Shown here: in pieces, positions 18,854-27,958 of the stretch | Layout of the letters: the number at the start of each line of letters is the position of its first letter | Position numbering within the stretch: the stretch's first letter is position 1 | From: Phycisphaerae bacterium | GTDB taxonomy: Bacteria > Planctomycetota > Phycisphaerae > UBA1845 > JAFGLZ01 | Length of the DNA: 64,000 nucleotides | Assembly: GCA_016927755.1 (NCBI GenBank) | Contig: JAFGLZ010000265.1 | Span: 1-64,000, forward strand | Direction of reading: 5' to 3' | Translations under genes and position numbers: made by a program | The notes under the pieces: model-generated | Databases searched by the model: none | The model's input: the letters and a program-made list of their open reading frames with translations, nothing else | Told to the model about the DNA's origin: nothing

Positions 18854-20305
18854 ATGTCTCAGTATCTGTCCCAGGTTGCAGCGCAGGTCCTTCGGCAAGA
18901 GCAACGACTCACGCCGCAGCTCATCCAGTCGATGGAGTTTCTGCAACTCCCGCTGCTGGCCTTTGAGCAGCGACTGCAGCAGGAGATGGAATCGAACCCC
19001 GCTCTCGAGGTCGAGCAACTCACGCCCGAGGTCTCTTTGGATGATCAAGGCGAGGCGCCCGCCGAGACCGACGCCGCCGCAGGGGACGACGGGTTCGATC
19101 GTCTGGACGAGTTGACGCGCGAGTACGATTTCGACGACGGCGACCGGGCGTTCATGGGCGCCAGCCGCAGCGACGGCGAGCGCGACGCCAAGATGGACGC
19201 CATGGCCAGCACGGCCAGCCGCCCGATCTGCCTGCAGGAATACCTTCTTCAACAGTGGGCGCTCGTCGATGAGTCTCCGGACGTCAAGAGGGCCGGCGAG
19301 CTGATCATCAACCAGATCGACGAGGACGGCTACCTGCGGACATCGCTCGAGGAGATAACGCGCTCGGTGTCTCCGCCGCTGACGCTCGACCTGGTGGAGT
19401 ACGCGCTGGTGGCGGCTCAGGACCTCGAGCCGACGGGGGTTGCGGCGAGGAATCTGAAGGAGTGCCTCCTGTTGCAGCTCGACGTGCTGCCGGGGCACTA
19501 CGACCTGGAAGAGCGGATCATCCGGCACCACCTGGAGGACATCGAGAAGAACCGGTATCCGGCGGTGGCCAAGGCGCTGGGGTGCGAGATCGCGGAGGTC
19601 AAGGAGGCCGTCGAGACGATCGCGCACCTGAACCCGAGACCGGGCATGCTGATCACGGAGCACGAGGTGCCTCGGATCACGCCCGACGTGATCGTGGATT
19701 ACGACGACGAGGGACGAGACGGCTACACGGTGCGACTGGCCAGGGGCAATACGCCGCGCTTGCGGATCTCGCCGTCGATGCGCCGGCTGCTGGAGGCCAG
19801 CAAGCAGGACAAGGAGGTCCGCGAGTTCTTGCGGAAGAACATCGAGGCGGCCAGCGCGATCATCGACGCGGTGCAGTATCGCCAGCAGCGACTGCTCGAG
19901 GTGGCCAAGATCGTCGTGGACCGGCAGAGGGAGTTCCTGGACAACGGTCCGTCGGGGCTCAAGATCCTACGGATGAACGATCTGGCCCGGGAGCTGAATT
20001 GCGATCCGTCCACGATCAGCCGGACGGTGGCCGACAAGTACATGCAGACGCCTCGGGGGATCTATCCCGTCCGCATGTTCTTCACCGGGGGCACGGAGAC
20101 GGCCAGCGGGGAGTCGACGAGTTGGGACAGCGTCAAGGCGCACGTGAAGGAAGTGATCGCCAACGAGGACAAGTCGGACCCGCTGAGCGACGAGGCGATC
20201 GCGGCGGTCATCCAGAAAGAGGGCGTGGACATCTCGCGGCGGACCATCGCCAAGTATCGCAGCCAGCTTAACATTCCGGCCGCACGTCAGCGGCGAGCGT
20301 ATTGA
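18854..20305 (+). CDS. rpoN: RNA polymerase sigma-54 factor
   Basis: RQEQRLTPQLIQSMEFLQLPLLAFEQRLQQEMESNPALE; core-binding and RpoN-box-type C-terminus ISRRTIAKYRSQLNIPAARQRRAY. Confidence 0.98.
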   Translation: MSQYLSQVAAQVLRQEQRLTPQLIQSMEFLQLPLLAFEQRLQQEMESNPALEVEQLTPEVSLDDQGEAPAETDAAAGDDGFDRLDELTREYDFDDGDRAFMGASRSDGERDAKMDAMASTASRPICLQEYLLQQWALVDESPDVKRAGELIINQIDEDGYLRTSLEEITRSVSPPLTLDLVEYALVAAQDLEPTGVAARNLKECLLLQLDVLPGHYDLEERIIRHHLEDIEKNRYPAVAKALGCEIAEVKEAVETIAHLNPRPGMLITEHEVPRITPDVIVDYDDEGRDGYTVRLARGNTPRLRISPSMRRLLEASKQDKEVREFLRKNIEAASAIIDAVQYRQQRLLEVAKIVVDRQREFLDNGPSGLKILRMNDLARELNCDPSTISRTVADKYMQTPRGIYPVRMFFTGGTETASGESTSWDSVKAHVKEVIANEDKSDPLSDEAIAAVIQKEGVDISRRTIAKYRSQLNIPAARQRRAY

Positions 20306-20449
20306 AGTCAGGACGAACTTGCTGATGTGAGGCGGATATTCTCCGCCGCGGTCGGGAAGGCGGCGTCGAGCCCCAACGGGGCAGGCCGCGAGCACTCCGA
20401 AACGGTGTGATCCTTGTCCCGCCGAGGGGATTGGACCAAGCCGACCTGA

Positions 20450-20725
20450 CTACTTCTTGCCCTGCTGCTTTTCGAGTTCGACGCAGTGGTCGTGGCCGTT
20501 TTTGCCGCAGCAGTGTTTGAACTTGAGGACCTTTCCGCCGGGCCCGGTCTTGCCGAGGGGGCAGGGGTCGTTGCGTTTGGGCTTGTCGTGGTCGGTCTTG
20601 ATGGGCTCGACGGGCTCGGGCAGCGGGGGGTCGTCATCCGTGGGGAGCATCTTGGCGTGCTGCTCCTCCTTACGCTTCTTGCCTAGAAACCGATCGCGAA
20701 ACCAACCGCTGTCTTTGGACATCAT
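20450..20725 (-). CDS. small SEC-C-like zinc motif protein adjacent to secA
   Basis: KRNDPCPLGKTGPGGKVLKFKHCCGKNGHDH. Confidence 0.65.
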   Translation of the reverse strand: MMSKDSGWFRDRFLGKKRKEEQHAKMLPTDDDPPLPEPVEPIKTDHDKPKRNDPCPLGKTGPGGKVLKFKHCCGKNGHDHCVELEKQQGKK

Positions 20726-20737
20726 CGCTCCAACTCG

Positions 20738-23700
20738 CTATACGACGCCCTTGCCGCAGCACTTCTTGAATTTCTTTCCGCTGCCGCAGGGGCAGGGGTC
20801 GTTTCGGCCGACCTTGGGCTGTTCGCGGCGGATCGTTTGCGGTCTGGACGCCTCGCCCTGGGGACCGAGGCCTTCGACGTCGGCCTGGCTGAAGCCCACG
20901 TTGACGGCGTCGTCGTGGTGGGTTTCGATGCCACGGTAGACGCTGGAGACCCCGCCGCCGAGACGGGCGCGGAAGATCGTCTGCGTGACGCGTTCGCGGA
21001 GGCGATCCATCATCTCGCCGTACATCCGCATGCCTTCCCGCTTGTACTCGACCTTCGGGTCCTTCTCGGCGTAGCCGCGTAGCCCGATGGCGGATTTGAG
21101 CAGGTCCATCTCGTACATGTGGTCCTTCCACTCGTCGTCGAGGGCGGTGACGAGGACCACCTGCTCCAGCCGCGTCAGCTCGTATCTCAGCAGCCTGCGC
21201 CCGACTCCCACCAAGAGCTCGCGGGCGTTGCCGTCAGTGCGAATCGTCTCCTCGTCGGCCTCCTCGAGGACCCGCCCGAACCTTCGACGCGCCCAGACGA
21301 TCAGGTCATCGCCGTGGTGCTCGGCGAGGGCCGAGTCGATCTCCTCAGAGAATCGACCGTTGTTGAGGTATTCCTCGTTCAACTCGAGGATCGTCTCGAA
21401 GATCTCGCGGGGGCTCTTGCCCTGAACGTTCTCGAGCGTCCAGCCTTGGTTGAACTTGCCGTTGACCCATTGGACGATGCGATCGGCGGCATACGCACTG
21501 TCGCCGACCGCCTGGGGGCCGAACGTGGCGTCCATGAGCTCCTCGACCGGGTAGGTTACCTCTCGGCGGCGGTAGGCCTGACGGACCAGGGCCGTGAGGT
21601 TCTCTCCGGTGGCGCGGCCGTCGGGGCCGACGAGCTGCTCCTGGCTGATCGCGACGCCGAACTGGAGCCGCGCCCACTCTGCCAGGCGGGCGAGCGGATA
21701 GGCCTCTTCGAGCAAGGGCTCCACGGCCGACAGATCGGTGTTCTCGATCTGCTCGGCGGCGCCGGTCATGAACCGCTCCTCGATGTCGTCGGGGGTCATC
21801 CGGCGGAGCTGGTTCTGCGTGAGGTTGATGCCGTAACGGTTAGCCCAGGTGCTGAGTCCTCGGAGGTCCCACTCGCTGGGGTCGACGTCAGGGTCGATGT
21901 ACTCCCCGATGGTGCGGGAGATATTGGTGCGGGCCTCGTCGCGGGCCTGATCGCGGATGCTCTCGACGGCCGAGCGAACGTCATCGGTCTCGATGCGGCC
22001 GGCCTCGACGGGGATGCCCAGTTTCTGTTGGGCCCACTGGGCAATCGACTGCCGCTGGAAGTCGGGGCCGAGGAACGTCGAGACCGCCTGATCGATCGTG
22101 TGGCCGATCATGCTCCATATGAGTTCCTCGAGCCGATCGCCCTCGAGAACCCGTTGGCGACTCTTGTAGAAGTCGCGTCGCTGGTAGTCCCAGACCTCGT
22201 CGTACTCGAGCAGTTGCTTGCGGATGCCGAAGTTTCGCTCCTCGACCTTCTTCTGTGCTCGCTCGATGGCCTTGCTGACGTGGCGGTCGTCCAGGGCGGT
22301 TCCGCCGGTCATTCCGAGGCGCTCGAGTAGGGCGATCATCTTTTCGCCCATGAACATCCGCATCAGGTCGTCCTGTAGCGAGAGGAAGAACCGGCTGCTG
22401 CCGGGGTCTCCCTGACGACCGGACCGCCCGCGGAGCTGGTTGTCGATTCGGCGGGCCTCGTGTCGCTCGGTGCCGACGATGTGGAGCCCGCAGGGCGAGT
22501 TGACGGCGCAGACGCGCCGGCCGAGCATGGGGAACCGCGCATCGAGCTTCGGCTTGAAGCAGTGGGCGCAATTCGTTCGGGCGTCGTACTCGTCGCAGTG
22601 GATGCAGCACTTGGTCGCACGACGCTCGCCCTCTTCCCGCCGATCGATGATCTGCTCGTAGCCTCGCTCGTCGTAGATCAGCCGCCCGATACATCCCCCG
22701 TAGACGACGCCGGGCTCGAGCTTGATGTCGGTTCCTCGACCGGCCATGTTCGTGGCGATGGTGACGTTGCCGACGGGGGGTCGATTCTTGCCGCGGGGGT
22801 GGGGGTGTCGATGCCCGGCGACGGCGACGATCTCAGCCTCGCGGGCGTGGTTCTTGGCGTTGAGGACCTCGTGGGCGATTCCGTAAGTCTTGGTGAGCAG
22901 GTTTGACAGCTTCTCGCTGTTCTCGACGCTGGTGGTGCCGACGAGCACGGGTCGACCGCCGGCCATGGCGCCCATCGCCTCGTCATAGGCGGGGGCGAGC
23001 TTCTCGTCGGTGCCCTCGCCCTGGTCCCACGCCTTGAGCGCTTCGTTGATGGTTCCGACGGACTCGTCCCGGCTCGCGCGAAGGTCCCGGAGCGCCTCCA
23101 GCACGTCGGCGAGCAGCCAGGGATCGTTCGGCCGGCCGCATTCGTGCATCTGGTGGATTTCCTCGACGATGGCCTCGTACTTGGCGTCGACGCTGCGGTA
23201 GATTCGGTCGTTGTGGTCGATCCGGTTGACCGGGCGGTTGGTCGGGATGGCGACGACCTCGAGCTGGTAGATCTTCATGAACTCCTCGGACTCGGTCATG
23301 GCCGTTCCGGTCATGCCGGCGAGCTCGAGGTAGAGCTTGAAGAAGTTCTGGATGGTGACGGTGGCGACGGTCTGGGTTTGCTTCTTGACGGGGACGGCCT
23401 CCTTGGCCTCGATGGCCTGGTGCAGGCCCTCGGACCACTGTCGGCCGTGCTGGAGTCGGCCCGTGAAGGGATCGACGATGATGATCTCGCGTTGGGGGCT
23501 GACGACGTAGTCGACGTCGCGCTCGTAGACGACGTGCGCGCGGATCGCGTTTTCCATGAGGTGTCGGACGTGGGTGTTGGATACGTCGGAGAGGCTTCCG
23601 AGGGCGAGCTCGTTCTGGACGATGAGCTCTCCCTCGTCCAGCAGGCTGGCGCCCTTGCGATCCTTCTCGACCTTGTAGTAGTGGCGGTGGAGGATCGCCT

Positions 23701-24949
23701 CGCCCTCGTCTCCGTCGATCCAGTCCGGGTCGGTCTCGAACTTCTTGATCGCCTGGGGGAACTTCTGGTTCTTGGACAGCTCCTCGGGCGGCTTGTCGGC
23801 CCAGTCCTTGATTCGCTTGGCCGTGTCCTTCTGGGCTTGTTTTTGGAGCTGGATGAGCTTACGGGCGACCTGGTCCATCTGCTTGTACTGGAGCGGGTCG
23901 TCGCGTGCCTCGCCGGAGATGATCAGCGGCGTGCGGGCTTCGTCGATCAGGATGCTGTCGACCTCGTCGATGATGGCGTAGTCGAGACGGCCCTGGACCT
24001 GGTCCTCCCTCGACATCTTCATGTTGTCGCGGAGGTAGTCGAACCCGAATTCACTGTTCTGTCCGTAGGTGATGTCGCTCTCGTAGGCGCCGCGTCGCTC
24101 CTCGGCCTCGGCGCCCCAGGTGCCCATCTCGGACTGGATGTAGCCCACGCGCGCCCCCAGCATCGCGAGAATCGGCTGGGCGAACTCGGCGTCGCGCTTG
24201 ACCAGATAGTCGTTGACGGTGACGATGTGGACCTTCCGCGCGATGAGGTAATGCAGGTACGCCGCCAGGTGGCAGACGATCGTCTTGCCCTCACCGGTCT
24301 TCATTTCCGCGATCTTGCCGTCGTTGAGGATCTTTCCGCCGATGATCTGGCACTCGAACTGGCGGTGGTCCCTGGCGCGGCGGGAGGCCTCACGGAGCAG
24401 GGCGAAGGCCTCGGCCAGCATGCCGTTGGTCTCGATTTCGGCCAGAAAGACATTCGTTCGCCGGCGATACTCCTTGCAGTAGTATTCCTCGGCCTTCTCC
24501 TCGAGCGACAGGCGCGTCCACCAACGATCCAGGGGGGAGATGAGCTCGCGCATCCGGTCGCGGAGGTCGTCGCTTCGGCCGAGCAGGTCCTCGTCGCTCA
24601 CCGCTCGCAGGTCGTCCTCGGCCGGATCGACCTGGCCTCGCACCCACCGCCTGAGCGATAGGACGAGTCGATCGTTTCGTCCCGGCATGCAGCGATACAG
24701 TGCGTAGGCGTCGATGAAGAAGCAGACGATCGCCCAGACGCTGAGGGCCATGCCCAGCGTTGCGGTGTACTCTCCGAGGGCGGACTCACCCGAGAGCGCC
24801 GCCAGGCCGGTGGCCAGGAGGAGCAGGATTAGCAGGCCGGTAGCCAATACGGCGGACAGGCCCGAGATCCACCGGATCCTACCCCGGTCGATCAACTCAC
24901 CCCATGCGCTGGTCTGATATCGAGAAAGTTGTCCGATTGAATCAGGCAC
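20738..24949 (-). CDS. secA: preprotein translocase subunit SecA, very large, with N-terminal membrane segments
   Basis: EMKTGEGKTIVCHLAAYLHYL, TYGQNSEFGFDYLRDNM, IDEVDSILIDEARTPLIISG, GTDIKLEPGV, GTERHEARRIDNQLRGRSGRQGDPGSSRFFLS, C-terminal VGRNDPCPCGSGKKFKKCCG. Confidence 0.98.
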   Translation of the reverse strand: MPDSIGQLSRYQTSAWGELIDRGRIRWISGLSAVLATGLLILLLLATGLAALSGESALGEYTATLGMALSVWAIVCFFIDAYALYRCMPGRNDRLVLSLRRWVRGQVDPAEDDLRAVSDEDLLGRSDDLRDRMRELISPLDRWWTRLSLEEKAEEYYCKEYRRRTNVFLAEIETNGMLAEAFALLREASRRARDHRQFECQIIGGKILNDGKIAEMKTGEGKTIVCHLAAYLHYLIARKVHIVTVNDYLVKRDAEFAQPILAMLGARVGYIQSEMGTWGAEAEERRGAYESDITYGQNSEFGFDYLRDNMKMSREDQVQGRLDYAIIDEVDSILIDEARTPLIISGEARDDPLQYKQMDQVARKLIQLQKQAQKDTAKRIKDWADKPPEELSKNQKFPQAIKKFETDPDWIDGDEGEAILHRHYYKVEKDRKGASLLDEGELIVQNELALGSLSDVSNTHVRHLMENAIRAHVVYERDVDYVVSPQREIIIVDPFTGRLQHGRQWSEGLHQAIEAKEAVPVKKQTQTVATVTIQNFFKLYLELAGMTGTAMTESEEFMKIYQLEVVAIPTNRPVNRIDHNDRIYRSVDAKYEAIVEEIHQMHECGRPNDPWLLADVLEALRDLRASRDESVGTINEALKAWDQGEGTDEKLAPAYDEAMGAMAGGRPVLVGTTSVENSEKLSNLLTKTYGIAHEVLNAKNHAREAEIVAVAGHRHPHPRGKNRPPVGNVTIATNMAGRGTDIKLEPGVVYGGCIGRLIYDERGYEQIIDRREEGERRATKCCIHCDEYDARTNCAHCFKPKLDARFPMLGRRVCAVNSPCGLHIVGTERHEARRIDNQLRGRSGRQGDPGSSRFFLSLQDDLMRMFMGEKMIALLERLGMTGGTALDDRHVSKAIERAQKKVEERNFGIRKQLLEYDEVWDYQRRDFYKSRQRVLEGDRLEELIWSMIGHTIDQAVSTFLGPDFQRQSIAQWAQQKLGIPVEAGRIETDDVRSAVESIRDQARDEARTNISRTIGEYIDPDVDPSEWDLRGLSTWANRYGINLTQNQLRRMTPDDIEERFMTGAAEQIENTDLSAVEPLLEEAYPLARLAEWARLQFGVAISQEQLVGPDGRATGENLTALVRQAYRRREVTYPVEELMDATFGPQAVGDSAYAADRIVQWVNGKFNQGWTLENVQGKSPREIFETILELNEEYLNNGRFSEEIDSALAEHHGDDLIVWARRRFGRVLEEADEETIRTDGNARELLVGVGRRLLRYELTRLEQVVLVTALDDEWKDHMYEMDLLKSAIGLRGYAEKDPKVEYKREGMRMYGEMMDRLRERVTQTIFRARLGGGVSSVYRGIETHHDDAVNVGFSQADVEGLGPQGEASRPQTIRREQPKVGRNDPCPCGSGKKFKKCCGKGVV

Positions 24950-25037
24950 CGATCACGCTCGTGTAGAGTTACTCGCGGTCATAGGCCAGCGCCTGGGGGC
25001 CCGAGGAAACCGCCAACGACCGCTTGGTTTTGATGAA

Positions 25038-25065
25038 GGGTCTAGGGTCTAGGGTTTGGGGTCTA
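25038..25065. repeat. four tandem GGGTCTA-type heptamers
   Basis: gggtcta gggtcta gggtttg gggtcta; inverted partner ctagaccct at 25091-25099. Confidence 0.9.
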
Positions 25066-25133
25066 GGAAGCCGAACGCCTTGCCGGCGTGCTAGACCCTC
25101 CCGCCTAGGCCCTGGGCCCGAGACCCGGTCATG

Positions 25134-25694
25134 TCACTTGGCTCGTTCGACGTATTCGCCGCTGCGCGTATCGACGCGGACCCGCTCGCCGATCTCGATA
25201 AACGGCGGCACCTTGACCCTCGCGCCGGTCTCCAACAGTGCGTCCTTGTTTTGGTTGGTGGCCGTAGCGCCCTTGATCGCCGGCGGCGTGTCGGTCACTT
25301 CGAGGTCGACGACGTTGGGCAACTCGGCCGAGATCACCTTTTCCTCATAGATCTGGCAAGCCAGTCGCTCGTTGGGCTTGAGGAACTTGATGCCGTCACC
25401 GATGACGTCCTTCTCCAGCGGGATCTGATCGTACGTCTCCGTGTCCATGAGGATGAGTTTGTCGCCCTCTTCGTAGAGGTACTCCATCTCCTTGGATTCG
25501 AGGAAGGGCGTCTCCACCGGGTCGTCCACGCGGTATCTGACATCCAGGATCTGCCCAGACTTAATGCTCTTCATCCTGATCTGCATGTAACTCCGCCAGT
25601 TGCCTTTAGCCACGTGCTGGGAATCATGGACGACGTAGAGTTCGCCCTCGTGGAGGATGGTTCGGCCCTTGCGAATTTCAGTGGCTCTAATCAT
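25134..25694 (-). CDS. efp: elongation factor P
   Basis: MIRATEIRKGRTILHEGELYVVHDSQHVAKGNWRSYMQIRMKSIKSGQ...LPNVVDLEVTDTPPAIKGATATNQNKDALLETGARVKVPPFIEIGERVRVDTRSGEYVERAK. Confidence 0.97.
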   Translation of the reverse strand: MIRATEIRKGRTILHEGELYVVHDSQHVAKGNWRSYMQIRMKSIKSGQILDVRYRVDDPVETPFLESKEMEYLYEEGDKLILMDTETYDQIPLEKDVIGDGIKFLKPNERLACQIYEEKVISAELPNVVDLEVTDTPPAIKGATATNQNKDALLETGARVKVPPFIEIGERVRVDTRSGEYVERAK

Positions 25695-25887
25695 GCTCTG
25701 CTCCGGCCCGGCAAACAGTCCCATCTCGACCAAACCCCGATTCTCGCAGCCCAAGCGGGTTAAGTCAACGCGTGGGGCGGGCTCTCCTTACGCCGCGCGC
25801 GTGGCTTGACCGAGTGCCCCCGCGCCCCGTATGGTTCGGTCGAGACGGACGGTGGCCGAGGTCCGGAACCGGTGAGCGCCAAAGGCG

Positions 25888-27885
25888 ATGGAATCCCGAG
25901 ACGAACCGACACCTGGTCAGACGCGGATACCTTGGAGGGATCGCCTCGATGCGCGATGGCGGCTCGTGCTGGTCGCCGTCTTCGCGCTGGCGGTGGCGTT
26001 CCGGCTCGTCTACGCGATCGAGATCGGGCGCAGCCCGATTCCCGATCTCTGGCGCGACACCGAGACCGACATCTACTTCTTCGCCGCCTGGGCGGGCGTG
26101 ATCGCCGACGGCGACTGGCTGACCGATCAGGCGCTGCACCCTTATTTCTCGTGGCAGCGGATGATCGCCCCGCTGGAGCAATGGAACGCTTGGTACGGGG
26201 GGAAGGCGTTCCATCAGGCCCCCCTGTACGCCTATCTGCTCGCTGTGGTGTTCAAGGTATTCGGCCAGGGCATGTGGTTGCTGTACGCGCTGCAGGCATT
26301 GGGCAGCAGCCTGACGGCCTTGCTCCTGGCTTCGATCGGGCGGCGGCTCTTCAATCCCATCGTCGGGCTTCTGGCGGGGATCCTGACGGCAGTGTACGGG
26401 CCGCTGCTGTTCTACGACTTCGTCGGGCTTCGGGCTTCGCTAACGACGCTGGCCCTGGCGGGTGCCATCTGGTGCCTGGTCTGGGCGTGGCCGGCGTTGC
26501 GAGAGCCAGCGGCGTTACGTCCTGGACGGTTCTTGCTCGTCGGTGCGGTTGCGGGCCTGGGGTGTCTGCTCCGATCCAACGCAACGGTCCTACCGGTGCT
26601 GGTCATCGCGGCGCTGGTGCTGTTCGGATGGCGTGAGCGAAGGAGGATGGTCGCCGCGTGCTTGGCGCTCGTGGCGGGATTCGCTGTCTGCCTCGTTCCG
26701 CTGGTCGCCCGGAATGTCGTGGTGGGCGCACCAGCGCTATCGATCGAGGCGGTGGGGCCCTCGACGTTCTACCTGGCCAACGCCTCGGGGGCGCCGGGGA
26801 CGGGTTGGGGCATGCTGGGCGGGTTCGCGGAGGCGATGCGTCGAACGGACGGGCGTTTCGGCCCGCTCATCGGGGAAGCCCTGGCTTCGTACGATTCGTT
26901 CACGGGTCCGGTGGGGCTCTTGCTGGCGAAGCTGTCGGCCACCGCGCACTACTTCGAGCGGACCAACAACGCGAACCCCTACTACGCCGAGCGTTTCAGC
27001 CGGCTCTTGCGCTGGGGGACCGTGCCGTACTGGGTCGTGTTGGCGCTGGCCGTTGCGGGGTTGGTCGCGACATGGAGCGATCGCCGGTCGCTCATCTGGC
27101 TTTACGTGGCGGTGCTTGCGCCGCTGCTTACGATCGTGTTGGTTTATCAGACGGCACGGTTTCGACTTCCGATGCTGGTCGGGCTGATTCCCCTGGCGGC
27201 GGCGGCGATCGAGTGCCTGATCGCACGGCGAGGGCAGGTTGTTCCGATCGTCGTCATGATCGTGGTTGCGGGCGTCTTTGTCCGCTGGCCTCGCGACAAC
27301 GACCCGCCGAAGGTCAGGCCCAGGGACTATCAGTCCGGGGCGAACGTGCTCGTCGCCGCGGGTCGGATGGCGGCGGGTCTGGCGGAGGCGAGGGAGGCCG
27401 TGAATCGGTCGCCCGATGACCCGCTCTCGCGTTTGACGCTGATCAGGGCGCTCGCTCGCTCCGGACTGCGCGACGAGGCCATCAAGACGTGCGAACAGGC
27501 GGTCCGGGACTTCCCCGACCATGGCCCCCTGCGCGTGCAGAAAGGCGATCTGTACCTCGATCAGGGCAGGGCGGCTCGGGCGATTGAAGTGTATCGTTCG
27601 ATGCTGGGGACGAATGCGGCCCACGTGCCGGCGATTCTCGGCTTGTCGCGGGCGATGGCCGCGCCCGGTCCGAGCCGGAATCTGAATCGAGCGGCCGCGC
27701 TGGCCCGGCGCGCCGTGGAGTTGGCCCCGAACGACGGCGAGGCCTATGAGGTTTACGCCCGGAGTCTCGTTGCCGCGGGACTGTCGGCCGAGGGCGTCGA
27801 CGTGCTGGACCGGGGGCTGACCCACGTGGCGCGAACGGATCCTCGCTACGGGGAGTTGGCTCGCCTTCGGTCCGAGACGAAGTAG
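25888..27885 (+). CDS. GT39-type membrane glycosyltransferase with C-terminal TPR repeats
   Basis: Multiple TM helices, D-E near N-terminus (LWRDTETDIYFFAAWA), HQAPLYAYLLAVVFKVFGQG; C-terminal AIKTCEQAVRDFPDHGPLRVQKGDLYLDQGRAARAIEVYRSML. Confidence 0.82.
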   Translation: MESRDEPTPGQTRIPWRDRLDARWRLVLVAVFALAVAFRLVYAIEIGRSPIPDLWRDTETDIYFFAAWAGVIADGDWLTDQALHPYFSWQRMIAPLEQWNAWYGGKAFHQAPLYAYLLAVVFKVFGQGMWLLYALQALGSSLTALLLASIGRRLFNPIVGLLAGILTAVYGPLLFYDFVGLRASLTTLALAGAIWCLVWAWPALREPAALRPGRFLLVGAVAGLGCLLRSNATVLPVLVIAALVLFGWRERRRMVAACLALVAGFAVCLVPLVARNVVVGAPALSIEAVGPSTFYLANASGAPGTGWGMLGGFAEAMRRTDGRFGPLIGEALASYDSFTGPVGLLLAKLSATAHYFERTNNANPYYAERFSRLLRWGTVPYWVVLALAVAGLVATWSDRRSLIWLYVAVLAPLLTIVLVYQTARFRLPMLVGLIPLAAAAIECLIARRGQVVPIVVMIVVAGVFVRWPRDNDPPKVRPRDYQSGANVLVAAGRMAAGLAEAREAVNRSPDDPLSRLTLIRALARSGLRDEAIKTCEQAVRDFPDHGPLRVQKGDLYLDQGRAARAIEVYRSMLGTNAAHVPAILGLSRAMAAPGPSRNLNRAAALARRAVELAPNDGEAYEVYARSLVAAGLSAEGVDVLDRGLTHVARTDPRYGELARLRSETK

Positions 27886-27958
27886 CGCCAGCGACACCAG
27901 AAGGGACTACGTGCCGGGCGGACGGGGCTTTGTCTGAACGAAGATCACGGTCTCCCAT

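Noticed and set aside
21119-24661. Plus-strand ORFs 21119..22330 (403 aa) and 23144..24661 (505 aa)
   Set aside because: Fully antisense to secA; low-complexity Leu/Asp/Val/Gly-rich composition typical of shadow ORFs
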